NCBI RefSeq assembly: GCF_022288725.1
Contig: NZ_JAKNTA010000008.1
Coordinates: forward strand, 248,001 to 312,000
DNA: 64,000 nt
Source of the DNA: Kitasatospora sp. A2-31
GTDB taxonomy: Bacteria > Actinomycetota > Actinomycetes > Streptomycetales > Streptomycetaceae
Direction of reading: 5' to 3'
The stretch's first letter is position 1. Every line of letters begins with the position of its first letter. The notes below the pieces were generated by a model. It saw only the letters and a program-made list of their open reading frames with translations. It did not search any database and was not told the origin of the DNA. This document shows positions 40,880 to 49,486 of the stretch, in pieces. Both the position numbers and the translations under genes were made by a program.

Positions 40880-42208
40880 ATGTCTCCCGTGAGCTACCCC
40901 TACGAAGCACCCCAGTCCCAGTCGCTCTTCGAGCGGGCCTCGGTCGTCACGCCCGGCGGCGTCAACTCCCCGGTGCGCGCCTTCCGCGCGGTCGGCGGCA
41001 CGCCGCGGTTCATGGTGTCCGGCACCGGCCCCTACCTCACCGACGCCGACGGCCGCGAGTACGTCGACCTGGTGTGCTCGTGGGGCCCGATGATTCTCGG
41101 CCACGCGCACCCGTCCGTGATCGATGCCGTCCAGCAGGCCGTCTCCCGCGGCACCTCCTTCGGTACGCCCGGCCAGGGCGAGGTCGAGCTGGCGGAGGAG
41201 ATCGTCGCCCGGGTCGCCCCGGTCGAGCAGGTCCGCCTGGTCTCCTCGGGCACCGAGGCGACCATGTCCGCGATCCGGTTGGCCCGCGGCTTCACCGGCC
41301 GGGCGAAGGTCGTGAAGTTCGCCGGCTGCTACCACGGTCATGTGGACGCGCTGCTGGCCGCCGCCGGTTCCGGTGTGGCGACCTTCGGTCTGCCGGACAC
41401 CCCGGGCGTCACCGGTGCCCAGGCCGGCGACACCATCGTGCTGCCCTACAACGACCTGGCCGCCGTCGAGCAGGCCTTCCGGGCCCACCCGGGCGAGATC
41501 GCCTGCGTGATCACCGAGGCCTCGCCCGGCAACATGGGCGTCGTCCCGCCGCTGCCCGGCTTCAACGGCGGCCTGGCCCGGCTCTGCCGGGAGAACGGCG
41601 CGCTGTTCATCTCGGACGAGGTGATGACCGGCTTCCGCGTCTCCAAGGCCGGCTGGTACGGCCTGGAGGCGGCGAACGAGGGCTGGGCGCCGGACCTCCT
41701 GACCTTCGGCAAGGTCATGGGCGGCGGCTTCCCGGCGGCGGCCTTCGGCGGCCGCGCCGACGTGATGGGCCACCTGGCCCCGGCCGGCCCGGTCTACCAG
41801 GCGGGCACCCTCTCCGGGAACCCGATCGCCACCGCGGCCGGCCTGGCCCAGCTGCGCGGCTGCACCGACGAGGTCTACGCCAGGGTCGACGCGGTGGCCG
41901 CCGAGGTCGGGACCCTGGTGTCGGACGCGCTGGCCAAGGAGGGCGTGGCGCACCGGCTGCAGACCGCCGGGAACATGTTCTCGGTGTTCTTCACCCAGGC
42001 CGCGGTCACCAACTACGACGAGGCCAGGACCCAGGAGGCGTTCCGGTTCAACGCCTTCTTCCACTCGATGCTCGGCCAGGGCGTCTACCTGCCGCCGTCC
42101 GCCTACGAGTCGTGGTTCGTCTCGGCGTCCCACGATGACCGGGCGGTCGAGCGGATCGCCGCCGCCCTGCCGGCGGCCGCCCGCGCCGCCGCCGAGGCCA
42201 CGGCCTGA
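40880..42208 (+). CDS. hemL: Glutamate-1-semialdehyde 2,1-aminomutase
   Basis: A 442-residue PLP-dependent class III aminotransferase-fold enzyme. It converts glutamate-1-semialdehyde, the HemA product, to 5-aminolevulinate for HemB. Visible features are VTPGGVNSPVRAFRAVGGTP, VDLVCSWGPMILGHAHP, VSSGTEATMSAIRLARGFTG, KFAGCYHGHVD, ISDEVMTGFR (Asp for PLP) and LTFGKVMGGGFPAAAFGG with the Schiff-base Lys. The ATG at 40880 has no good ribosome-binding site. GTG 40889 (VSYPYEAP) is an alternative. Confidence 0.95.
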   Translation: MSPVSYPYEAPQSQSLFERASVVTPGGVNSPVRAFRAVGGTPRFMVSGTGPYLTDADGREYVDLVCSWGPMILGHAHPSVIDAVQQAVSRGTSFGTPGQGEVELAEEIVARVAPVEQVRLVSSGTEATMSAIRLARGFTGRAKVVKFAGCYHGHVDALLAAAGSGVATFGLPDTPGVTGAQAGDTIVLPYNDLAAVEQAFRAHPGEIACVITEASPGNMGVVPPLPGFNGGLARLCRENGALFISDEVMTGFRVSKAGWYGLEAANEGWAPDLLTFGKVMGGGFPAAAFGGRADVMGHLAPAGPVYQAGTLSGNPIATAAGLAQLRGCTDEVYARVDAVAAEVGTLVSDALAKEGVAHRLQTAGNMFSVFFTQAAVTNYDEARTQEAFRFNAFFHSMLGQGVYLPPSAYESWFVSASHDDRAVERIAAALPAAARAAAEATA

Positions 42209-42258
42209 GGGCCGGTCGCACAGGCCCAGCCCCTACGAAGTCCCAGGAGAACTGAGAA

Positions 42259-42939
42259 GTGAGCGCCAAGGACATCACCGTCGTGCACCTGATGCGGCAC
42301 GGCGAGGTGCACAATCCCGAGGGCATCCTGTACGGCCGCCTGCCCGGCTACCGGCTCTCCGAGCTGGGCCGGCGGATGGCCGACCGGGTGGCCGAGGACC
42401 TCGCCGACCGGGACATCACCCACGTGGTGGCGTCCCCGCTGGAGCGGGCGCAGGAGACCGCCGAGCCCATCGCCAAGTCGCACGGCCTGGACCTGGCGGT
42501 CGACGAGCGGCTGATCGAGGCGGACAACATCTTCCAGGGCAAGACCTTCGGGGTCGGCGACGGTTCCCTGAGGAACCCGGGCCACTGGAAGTACCTCACC
42601 AACCCCTTCAAGCCCTCCTGGGGCGAGCCGTACGTCGAGCAGGCGGTGCGGATGATGGGCGCGCTGGCCGCCGCCCGGGACGCCGCGCGCGGTCACGAGG
42701 CGGTCTGCGTCAGCCACCAGCTGCCGATCTGGACCGTCCGCTCCTTCGTCGAGCGCCGCCGGCTCTGGCACGACCCGCGCAACCGGCAGTGCTCGCTGGC
42801 CTCGCTGACCAGCTTCACGTTCGAGGGCGACCGGATCGTCTCGGTCGGCTACCGCGAGCCGGCCCGCGACCTGCTGCCCGCGCACCTGGTCGGCAAGGGC
42901 GGCAAGAGCAAGCCGGTGGGCAAGAGCTTCGGGGCCTGA
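42259..42939 (+). CDS. Histidine phosphatase superfamily (phosphoglycerate-mutase-like) protein
   Basis: A 226-residue histidine-phosphatase-fold enzyme with the catalytic motif LMRHGEVHNPEG near the start, then ASPLERAQETAEPIA (second Arg and Glu) and CVSHQLPIWTVRS (second His). The insert FQGKTFGVGDGSL is typical of the actinobacterial group next to hemL. The substrate is unknown. The GTG at 42259 follows CAGGAG by 9-10 nt, and it lies 50 nt after hemL, so the two are probably co-transcribed. In streptomycetes it often leads the cytochrome-c maturation genes. Confidence 0.88.
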   Translation: MSAKDITVVHLMRHGEVHNPEGILYGRLPGYRLSELGRRMADRVAEDLADRDITHVVASPLERAQETAEPIAKSHGLDLAVDERLIEADNIFQGKTFGVGDGSLRNPGHWKYLTNPFKPSWGEPYVEQAVRMMGALAAARDAARGHEAVCVSHQLPIWTVRSFVERRRLWHDPRNRQCSLASLTSFTFEGDRIVSVGYREPARDLLPAHLVGKGGKSKPVGKSFGA

Positions 42940-43201
42940 GCGACGCCCCGGAGTGACGCTCCGGACCGTGACCCGAGCCGCGACCGGAGCCGGAGCGCGA
43001 CCGCAACCGGACCGCGACCGGAGCCGGACGCGGAACCGTGCACGAACCACGCGCCCACCGGGCCGTAAGCCGTGCGTAAGTATGAGCCGGATCACTCGGA
43101 CCGCCACCGGGTGGTCCGGCCTCATCGCAGGTCAGAGGGGGTGCGACGCGCAAGGCAGGACCCCCCCGAACCTGCCCGGGACTCCATGCGAAACTTTTCA
43201 C
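42940..43201. other. Intergenic region with a 17-bp direct repeat and a stem-loop
   Basis: A 17-bp sequence (CCGCGACCGGAGCCGGA) occurs at 42978-42994 and 43012-43028. A hairpin (CGGACC at 43097-43102 with GGTCCG at 43113-43118, flanked by complementary bases) follows and may end the phosphatase transcript. Just before the redoxin start lies TGCGAAACTTTTCAC, an AT-rich element likely to be its promoter -10 region. Confidence 0.5.
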
Positions 43202-43819
43202 ATGTCTGCCATGGCGCGCCCCCGTCCCCGTGTCGCCGCAGCCGCCGCCGCCACCGCCGCCGCCGCTGCGCTCGCCCTCACCGGCTGCTCGTCCTCGGGC
43301 TCGTCGGGCAGCGGTGACGGCCAGATCGGCTTCGTCAGCGCCAAGGGCAGCAACATCTCCAAGGCCGAGGTGGGCCACCGCCAGGACGCGCCGGACCTCT
43401 CCGGCAACACCCTGGAGGGCACCCCGGTCAAGCTCGCCGACTACCGCGGCAAGGTCGTCGTCCTGAACGTCTGGGGCTCCTGGTGCGGTCCCTGCCGGGC
43501 GGAGGCGGACGACCTGCAGCGCGTCTGGGAGAAGTACAAGGACCAGGGCGTCCAGTTCCTCGGCATCAACACCCGGGATCCGGAGATCGCCAACGCCGTC
43601 CGCTTCGAGCAGGAGAAGGGCGTCACCTTCCCCAGCCTCTACGACCCGGCCGGCACCCAGCTGCTGAAGTTCCCCAAGGGCAGCCTCAACCCGCAGTCCG
43701 TCCCCACCACCATCGTGGTCGACCGCGAGGGCAAGCTCGCCGCCCGGGCCGTCGGCGGCCAGACCGACGACGCCCTGGAGTCGGTGCTCCAGCCGGTGCT
43801 CGCGGAGCAGAAGCAGTGA
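43202..43819 (+). CDS. TlpA/ResA-type thiol-disulfide oxidoreductase lipoprotein
   Basis: A 205-residue membrane-attached thioredoxin-fold protein. The signal peptide ends in the lipobox ALTGC (about residues 26-30), then a Ser/Gly linker. The redoxin domain has VVLNVWGSWCGPCRAEADDL (CxxC), FLGINTRDP and the cis-Pro SVPTTIVVDREG. It keeps apocytochrome-c thiols reduced for haem attachment. ATG 43202 or 43211 are both possible. The GTG of ccdA overlaps its stop, so translation is coupled in this four-gene operon. Confidence 0.92.
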   Translation: MSAMARPRPRVAAAAAATAAAAALALTGCSSSGSSGSGDGQIGFVSAKGSNISKAEVGHRQDAPDLSGNTLEGTPVKLADYRGKVVVLNVWGSWCGPCRAEADDLQRVWEKYKDQGVQFLGINTRDPEIANAVRFEQEKGVTFPSLYDPAGTQLLKFPKGSLNPQSVPTTIVVDREGKLAARAVGGQTDDALESVLQPVLAEQKQ

Positions 43820-44589
43820 GTGCCGCACTCCAGCTGGCCGACACCACCGGGACCATCCAGAGCGGGGCGCTGCTGATCGCCGCGCCGATCGCCCTGGTGG
43901 CCGGCCTGGCCTCGTTCTTCTCGCCCTGCGTGCTGCCGCTGGTCCCGGGCTACCTCTCCTACGTCACCGGCTTCTCCGCCGCCGACCTCGCCGACGCGCG
44001 CGGCGCCCGGCGCGGCCGGATGCTGGCCGGGGCGCTGCTCTTCATCCTCGGCTTCACCGCCGTCTTCGTCTCCGGCGGAGCGCTCTTCGGCTACTTCGGC
44101 TCGACGCTGCAGGAGCACAAGCGGGTCATCTCGATCGTGCTCGGCGCGCTGACCGTCGTGATGGGCCTCGCCTTCATGGGGCTGGTGCCCGGCCTGAGCA
44201 TGCGCGAGCTGCGCTCGCACCGCCGCCCGGCGGTCGGCCTGCTGGGCGCGCCGATGCTGGGAGTGGTCTTCGGCGTCGGCTGGACGCCCTGCCTCGGCCC
44301 GACCCTGTCCGCCGTCCAGAACCTGGCCCTCAACGAGGCCGACGCGGGCCGCGCGGCGCTGCTGATGACCGCCTACTGCCTGGGGCTGGGCGTACCGTTC
44401 GTCGTGGCCGCACTGGCCTTCCGCCGGGCGCTGGGCGCCTTCGGCTGGGTCAAGCGGCACTACCCGCTCGTCATGCGGATCGGCGGCGGCATGCTCGTCG
44501 CGGTCGGTCTGCTGCTGGTCACCGGAGCCTGGGACTCCATGGTGAACGAGCTGCAGTCCTGGACCGCCGACTTCCAGATCGGAATCTGA
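43816..44589 (+). CDS. ccdA: Cytochrome c biogenesis protein CcdA
   Basis: A 257-residue membrane protein with six helices that carries electrons from cytoplasmic thioredoxin across the membrane to the ResA-like protein. The two redox-active Cys lie in SFFSPCVLPLVPGYLSY (helix 1) and VGWTPCLGPTLSAV (helix 4), in internally repeated halves. The GTG at 43816 overlaps the upstream stop (GTGA). resB follows 3 nt later. Not to be confused with CcdA of the ccd toxin-antitoxin system. Confidence 0.94.
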   Translation: MSAALQLADTTGTIQSGALLIAAPIALVAGLASFFSPCVLPLVPGYLSYVTGFSAADLADARGARRGRMLAGALLFILGFTAVFVSGGALFGYFGSTLQEHKRVISIVLGALTVVMGLAFMGLVPGLSMRELRSHRRPAVGLLGAPMLGVVFGVGWTPCLGPTLSAVQNLALNEADAGRAALLMTAYCLGLGVPFVVAALAFRRALGAFGWVKRHYPLVMRIGGGMLVAVGLLLVTGAWDSMVNELQSWTADFQIGI

Positions 44590-44592
44590 CCC

Positions 44593-46401
44593 GTGAGCAA
44601 GACCACGACCGATACCGAGCTGCCCCCGGGGGCGGTCGAGGACGCGGCCGAGCGGCTGACCACCGCGCCGACCGAGTCGGACGGCCCCGTCGGCATCGGC
44701 GTGCTCGGCTGGCTGCGCTGGGTGTGGCGCCAGCTGACCTCGATGCGGGTCGCGCTGATCCTGCTCTTCCTGCTCTCGCTGGCCGCCATCCCCGGGTCGC
44801 TGATCCCGCAGAACGGCCAGAACCAGTTCAAGGTCGAGACCTGGAAGGCGCAGCACACCACGGTCGCGCCGATCTACGAGAAGCTCCAGCTGTTCGACGT
44901 CTACAGCTCGGTCTGGTTCTCGGCGATCTACATCCTGCTCTTCGTCTCGCTGGCCGGCTGCATCGTCCCGCGCACCTGGCAGTTCGTCGGCGTGCTGCGG
45001 GCCCAGCCGCCGGCCGCGCCGAGCAACCTGACCCGGATGCCGGTCCACGCGGCCTGGCGCACCGACGCCGACGCCGGGACGGTCAACGCCGCGGCGTACC
45101 GGCTGCTGCGCAAGCGCCGGTTCCGCGCGAACCTGGCCGGCGGTTCGGTGGCCGCGGAGAAGGGCTACCTGCGCGAGGTCGGCAACCTGGTCTTCCACCT
45201 GTCCCTGTTCGCCCTGCTCGGCGGCTTCGCCTGGGCGAGCCTGGCCAGCGGCACCGGCGGCAAGCTGATGGTCGCCGGCGAGGGCTACTCCAACACCATC
45301 ACCCAGCTGGACGACTTCACCGGCTCGCGGTTCTACGCCAGCCAGGACCTCGACCCCTTCTACCTGAAGCTGAACGGCTTCACGGCGCGCTTCCAGAGCA
45401 AGGGCGACCAGATCGGCGCGGCCCGGCAGTTCACCGCGAACGTCGAGTACTACGCCGGCAGCGACGCGGAGAAGCTCAAGCAGGGCACGATCGAGGTCAA
45501 CCACCCGCTGGAGATCGGCAGCAGCAAGGTCTACCTGATCGGCCACGGCTACGCCCCGGTGATCACCGTGCGCAACGCCGCCGGGGAGGTCGTCTACTCC
45601 GGTGCCACGCCGTTCCTGCCGCAGGACGGCAACCTCACCTCGACCGGCGTCGTCAAGGTCTCCGACTACGGCGACAAGGACGGCAAGAAGACCCAGATGG
45701 GCTTCTCCGGCTTCTTCCTGCCGACCGCCCCGGTGGCGTTCGACGCGAACACCGGCCCGCGCTCGCTCTTCCCCGGCGACGCCGACCCGGCGCTGGTGCT
45801 GAACGCCTTCGCGGGCGACCTCGGCACCGACTCGGGCCTGCCGCAGAACGTCTACCAGCTCAACACCAAGAACCTCACCCAGCTCCAGCAGGACGGCCAG
45901 CCCGCCAAGGTCCGACTGAAGGTGGGCCAGGGCTGGACCCTGCCGGACGGCTACGGCACCGTCACCTTCGACGGCTACAAGCAGTGGGCCAGCTTCAACA
46001 TCTCGCACCGGCCGGGCAACGGGATCGCCCTGGCCGGCGGTGTGCTGGCGATCCTCGGCCTGATCGGCTCGCTGTTCGTGCAACGCCGCCGGATCTGGGT
46101 GCGGGCCGTGGCCCTGCCGGGCGGCGGCACGCAGGTGGAGCTGGCCGGCCTGGCCCGCAGCGAGTCGGCGAAGATCGCCGAGGAGCTGGCCGAGCTGGCG
46201 GTGGACCTCCAGGACGACGCGCCGGCCACCGACGACCCGGACGAGTCCGCCACCGACGACCCGGCCGCGCCCGCCGCGGAGGGCGGGCCCGGCACCCCCG
46301 AGTCCGGCGAGGCCTCGGCCGCCCCCGAGCCCCCGCAGCCCGCAGAGCCCGCACAGCCCGCAGAGCCCGCAGTCCCCGCCGACCAGAAGTCCAAGGAGTA
46401 G
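44593..46401 (+). CDS. resB: Cytochrome c biogenesis protein ResB
   Basis: A 602-residue ResB-family protein with helices near residues 50-70, 110-130, 205-225 and 475-495, and a large extracytoplasmic domain between the last two. It works with CcsB/ResC to move and attach haem to cytochrome c. Motifs include LTSMRVALILLFLLSLAAIP, GSLIPQNGQNQF and GYLREVGNLVFHLSLFALLG. The last 100 residues are an acidic Glu/Asp/Pro/Ala tail ending with short PAEP-like repeats. The GTG start lies 3 nt after the ccdA stop. Confidence 0.94.
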   Translation: MSKTTTDTELPPGAVEDAAERLTTAPTESDGPVGIGVLGWLRWVWRQLTSMRVALILLFLLSLAAIPGSLIPQNGQNQFKVETWKAQHTTVAPIYEKLQLFDVYSSVWFSAIYILLFVSLAGCIVPRTWQFVGVLRAQPPAAPSNLTRMPVHAAWRTDADAGTVNAAAYRLLRKRRFRANLAGGSVAAEKGYLREVGNLVFHLSLFALLGGFAWASLASGTGGKLMVAGEGYSNTITQLDDFTGSRFYASQDLDPFYLKLNGFTARFQSKGDQIGAARQFTANVEYYAGSDAEKLKQGTIEVNHPLEIGSSKVYLIGHGYAPVITVRNAAGEVVYSGATPFLPQDGNLTSTGVVKVSDYGDKDGKKTQMGFSGFFLPTAPVAFDANTGPRSLFPGDADPALVLNAFAGDLGTDSGLPQNVYQLNTKNLTQLQQDGQPAKVRLKVGQGWTLPDGYGTVTFDGYKQWASFNISHRPGNGIALAGGVLAILGLIGSLFVQRRRIWVRAVALPGGGTQVELAGLARSESAKIAEELAELAVDLQDDAPATDDPDESATDDPAAPAAEGGPGTPESGEASAAPEPPQPAEPAQPAEPAVPADQKSKE

Positions 46402-46404
46402 ACG

Positions 46405-47541
46405 GTGCAACTCGCCTCGGCGGTCGACCCCCAGCTGGCCGACCTCTCCAACAAGCTGATCTATTCGGCCATGGCCGTCTACCTGATCGCCATGTTCGCC
46501 CACATGTTCGAGTGGACGTTCGGCAGCAAGGGCGCCGTCGCCGTCCGCTCGACCGAGCAGGCCGGCCTGGCCGAGACGGTCGCCGCGGCCGGGGCCGCGA
46601 ACGCCAGGAGCGCCAAGAAGGTCACCGTCACGGTCGCCTCGGCGGGCGGTGGCACCACCACGCTCACCCGGACCGCCCTGGCGGGCGAGGGCGCGACGGT
46701 GGTCACCAGCGGCCGCGGCGAGGACGAGACCGACGGCCCGGGCGCCGCCGGCACCAGCGAGCGGGCCGACCTGGCCGGCCGGATCGCGGTCTCGCTGACC
46801 GTGCTCGCCGCGATGCTGCACGCGGGCGGCGTGCTCACCCGCGGGCTCTCGGTCTCCCGCTGGCCGTGGGGCAACATGTACGAGTTCTCCTGCGCGTTCG
46901 CGCTGGCGATGACCACCGCCTACCTCGGCCTGCTGGCCTCCCGGAAGAAGGTCCGCTGGCTCGGCCTGCCGGTCACCCTGGCCGTCCTGCTGACCCTCGG
47001 CGTCGCGGTCTCGGTGCTGTACACCGAGTCCGAGCAGCTCGTCCCGGCGCTGCACTCGTACTGGCTGGCGATCCACGTCTCCACCGCGATCGTCTGCGGC
47101 GGCGCCTTCTACGCGGCGTTCATCGCCACGCTGCTCTACCTGGGCAAGGACTCGTTCGACAAGCGGATGGCGGCCGGCCTCGCCACCGGCCCGCTCGGCA
47201 CCTCGCCGTCCGTCTGGCGGCGCCTGCCGGCCGCGTCCACCCTGGACAAGCTCTCCTACCGGATCAACGCGCTGGTCTTCCCGCTGTGGACCTTCACCAT
47301 CATCGCGGGCGCGATCTGGGCCGAGGCCGCCTGGGGCAAGTACTGGGAGTGGGACCCGAAGGAGACCTGGTCGTTCATCACCTGGGTCGCCTACGCCTGC
47401 TACCTGCACGCCCGCGCCACCGCCGGCTGGAAGGGACGCAAGGCCGCCTACCTGGCCCTCGCCGCGTTCGCCTGCTGGCTCTTCAACTACTACGGCGTGA
47501 ACATCTTCGTCACGGGAAAGCACTCCTACGCGGGGATCTGA
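46405..47541 (+). CDS. ccsB: Cytochrome c biogenesis protein CcsB (ResC)
   Basis: A 378-residue haem-handling membrane protein. The haem-binding WWD segment is WAEAAWGKYWEWDPKETWSF, in the CcmC/CcsA family form. WPWGNMYEFSCAFA precedes it, and conserved His residues lie in periplasmic loops (VLYTESEQLVPALHSYWLAIHV). An unusual Ala/Thr/Gly-rich cytoplasmic linker (about residues 40-115) separates the first helix from the rest. The GTG start lies 3 nt after resB. A terminator follows. It completes the system II maturation set. Confidence 0.95.
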   Translation: MQLASAVDPQLADLSNKLIYSAMAVYLIAMFAHMFEWTFGSKGAVAVRSTEQAGLAETVAAAGAANARSAKKVTVTVASAGGGTTTLTRTALAGEGATVVTSGRGEDETDGPGAAGTSERADLAGRIAVSLTVLAAMLHAGGVLTRGLSVSRWPWGNMYEFSCAFALAMTTAYLGLLASRKKVRWLGLPVTLAVLLTLGVAVSVLYTESEQLVPALHSYWLAIHVSTAIVCGGAFYAAFIATLLYLGKDSFDKRMAAGLATGPLGTSPSVWRRLPAASTLDKLSYRINALVFPLWTFTIIAGAIWAEAAWGKYWEWDPKETWSFITWVAYACYLHARATAGWKGRKAAYLALAAFACWLFNYYGVNIFVTGKHSYAGI

Positions 47542-47563
47542 CCCGGGCACAGCACGAAGCACG

Positions 47564-47601
47564 CTCGGCCCGGCGCTCCGCAGAACGGAAGCCGGGCCGA
47601 G
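47564..47601 (+). terminator. Terminator after the cytochrome-c maturation operon
   Basis: An outer 11-bp stem (47564-47574 with 47591-47601) encloses a smaller TCCG/CGGA stem, 22 nt after the ccsB stop. Confidence 0.78.
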
Positions 47602-47670
47602 GTGTGACAGGGGTAGTTCGTGCCGGCCAACCCGAGCCGGCACGGGGAGGAACGAGGAGGAAATCGCGCA

Positions 47671-48075
47671 ATGGAGTGCGACGAGGTCATGCTGACCGTC
47701 CGAATCACCGCCGCCGAGCGCACGCTGCTCCGCCGGCTCGCCCAGGGGCACCGGAGCGACGTCTCCGAGGTCGTGGCGGACGGCCTGCTGGACATCATCC
47801 CCACGCTCAGTACGCAGGCGGACGCCTTCCGCCTGCTGGGTGCGCTCGCGGCCCCCGCGCCGTGCGCCCTGACGGTCTGGCTGCCGACGCCGCTGGCCGA
47901 CCTGCTCGTCCCGGGTGCGGCCCGGATCGCCCAGGTCACCCAGGTCCGGGTCGGGTCGGCCAGCGCCATGCTCGGCGCCGCGCTGCGGCTCTGGCTCGCC
48001 CAGGACCCGAGCCGGCTGGCCGCCAACCTCAGCGTGATGCACGCCGGCCGCCCGGCCGCGCTGGTCGCGGCCTGA
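47671..48075 (+). CDS. Small protein with two possible ribbon-helix-helix-like segments, function unknown
   Basis: A 134-residue soluble protein. Residues 8-42 (MLTVRITAAERTLLRRLAQG, SDVSEVVADGLL) and residues of about 88-115 (VRVGSASAMLGAALRLWLAQ) each look like a strand followed by helices, as in ribbon-helix-helix regulators, but no family is certain. The ATG at 47671 has GAGGAGG 10 nt upstream. It stands alone beside the afsA locus, ending 22 nt before the convergent afsA stop with a shared terminator. Confidence 0.6.
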   Translation: MECDEVMLTVRITAAERTLLRRLAQGHRSDVSEVVADGLLDIIPTLSTQADAFRLLGALAAPAPCALTVWLPTPLADLLVPGAARIAQVTQVRVGSASAMLGAALRLWLAQDPSRLAANLSVMHAGRPAALVAA

Positions 48076-48076
48076 C

Positions 48077-48096
48077 CCCGGCGGCGCGCCGCCGGG
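48077..48096. terminator. Bidirectional terminator between the unknown gene and afsA
   Basis: CCCGGCGGCGCGCCGCCGGG is a perfect 20-bp palindrome filling the gap between convergent stop codons. Confidence 0.75.
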
Positions 48097-48097
48097 C

Positions 48098-49138
48098 TCA
48101 GCAGGCGAGCGGCAGGCCCGGATCGCGGTCCGGGCCGGCCGGGCGCCGGTCGGCCGCCCCGCCGTCGGCCGGGGCGGTCAGCAGCCGGCACTCGGCGACC
48201 GTCCGGCCGTCCTGCGTCAGCAGCACCCGGACCGGTACGGCCGGGCCGTCCGCCCCGGCTCCGGCGGCGATCCGCGACTCCCGGACGGCGCGCACCAGGC
48301 ACGGCCGGTCCAGCTCGATGAAGCCGCTGAACGACGACACCAGCTCCACCGGCACCACCGGATCGGGGTGGCGCAGCCGCTGGGCGGCCTGCCGGGCGGC
48401 CTCCAGGACGACCATGCCGGGCACGTGGTCCAGGGCCGGCTCGGAGAGCACCGGGTGGCGGACGTCGGCCCGCAGCAGCCAGCTGCCCGGCACCGGCGAC
48501 GGCCCGAGCACGACGTCCGCGGCCTGCTCGCGGCCGGCCATCTGGGGCTTGGTGCAGGCGGGGGGCAGCCAGGGCGCCGCCGCACGCCGGGAGGGCTCGC
48601 GCAGCCGGGCGTACGCGGCGGGGGACAGCGCCCGCAACTGGACGGCGGCGCGGCCGACCGGGCGGCCGTCCCGCTCGACCTCGACGTGCACCCGCAGCGA
48701 GGCCAGCCGCCCGTGCCGCATCCGGACGTCCTGGCAGGTCGCCCGGAGCATCAGGGCGGCGGGGGCGCCGGTGATGGCGAGTCCGTCGAGACCGTCCGGG
48801 CCGAGGGAGTAGCAGAGCTCGTCCAGCGCGAAGTGGTGCCCGCGGGGTACGCCGAAGCCGACGTGGCCGATCAGGAGGGCGGCCTGCCGGACGGTCTCGG
48901 CCATCAGCACCGGGTCGTGGTGACGGTCGCCGGGCAGCCGGTAGAAGCCGTGCAGCCGGGGCCACTGGGCGCCGAGCAGGAAGTCGTAGGGGCCGGTGGA
49001 CTGCCAGCCGGTGATCAGGACCTCGGAGACGGAGGAGCGGTGGACCAGGTGGCGGGAGACGGTCCGGTCGTGGAAGTCGTAGCCGGCGCCGGTGTGGAAA
49101 TACGGACCGTCGGCATCCGGTTCTACGATCGCTGGCAT
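48098..49138 (-). CDS. AfsA/ScbA-family gamma-butyrolactone biosynthesis enzyme
   Basis: A 346-residue protein with two AfsA repeats of hot-dog type. The first has VSRHLVHRSSVSEVLITGWQ, WPRLHGFYRLPGDRHHDPVL, MAETVRQAALLIGHVGFGVP and GHHFALDEL. The second has VRHPVLSEPALDHVPGMVVL, EAARQAAQRLRHPDPVVPVE and SFSGFIELDRPCLVRA. AfsA joins a beta-ketoacyl chain to dihydroxyacetone phosphate in making A-factor-like signals. The ATG at 49138 follows GGGAG and gives the conserved start; a longer frame was rejected. An autoregulatory-element-like palindrome lies 62 nt upstream. Confidence 0.92.
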   Translation of the reverse strand: MPAIVEPDADGPYFHTGAGYDFHDRTVSRHLVHRSSVSEVLITGWQSTGPYDFLLGAQWPRLHGFYRLPGDRHHDPVLMAETVRQAALLIGHVGFGVPRGHHFALDELCYSLGPDGLDGLAITGAPAALMLRATCQDVRMRHGRLASLRVHVEVERDGRPVGRAAVQLRALSPAAYARLREPSRRAAAPWLPPACTKPQMAGREQAADVVLGPSPVPGSWLLRADVRHPVLSEPALDHVPGMVVLEAARQAAQRLRHPDPVVPVELVSSFSGFIELDRPCLVRAVRESRIAAGAGADGPAVPVRVLLTQDGRTVAECRLLTAPADGGAADRRPAGPDRDPGLPLAC

Positions 49139-49194
49139 GGCTGGCCCCACTCCCGGGTCTCGGTCGACGGCCGCGCCGGCGGCCCCCTCACAAA

Positions 49195-49216
49195 ACATAC
49201 AAACCAACCGGTTTGC
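49195..49216 (-). promoter_or_regulatory. Autoregulatory element (ARE) upstream of the afsA-like gene
   Basis: CAAACC-AACC-GGTTTG at 49200-49215, preceded by ACATA, matches the butyrolactone-receptor operator type seen before barA/barX and afsA-like genes. It lies about 60 nt before the afsA-like start. Confidence 0.72.
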
Positions 49217-49365
49217 CTGCAGTGAGCGGGGTCCCCGCTGCCGGGACCTCGGCATGATCACGTTACCCGCGCACCGGCCTGCGGGAACGTCCGGGCGGGC
49301 GATGCCGGACCTTGGGCGGGGGTCGATCCCCGCTGGACGGCGGGGGAGAGCGAGGAGCTAGATTA

Positions 49366-49386
49366 GATACCAACCATGCGGTTTCG
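49366..49386 (+). promoter_or_regulatory. ARE-like site in the promoter of the TetR receptor gene at 49487
   Basis: CCAACC-ATGC-GGTTTC has the same half-site plan and 4-nt spacer as the site before the afsA-like gene. It directly follows a TAGATT hexamer (49359-49364) and would repress that promoter. Confidence 0.6.
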
Positions 49387-49486
49387 GGCGGGCCGTCCGC
49401 ATGCGAGGCGTCGCACCAACGACGGCGGCGCCCTGACAGCAGCCGGGCGAGCCGGGATCTCGCCGAGGCCGAGGCCGGAGGGGCCA

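Noticed and set aside
40648..40881. A possible small minus-strand gene upstream of hemL
   Set aside because: The frame crosses both palindromes and the hemL start and has atypical codon use; its start overlaps the hemL ATG region.
43639..48042. A 1467-codon open frame antisense to the cytochrome-c maturation operon
   Set aside because: It is the mirror of four well-supported genes. High GC leaves few stop codons, and the product is a low-complexity Arg/Gly/Ala/His chain with no domain.
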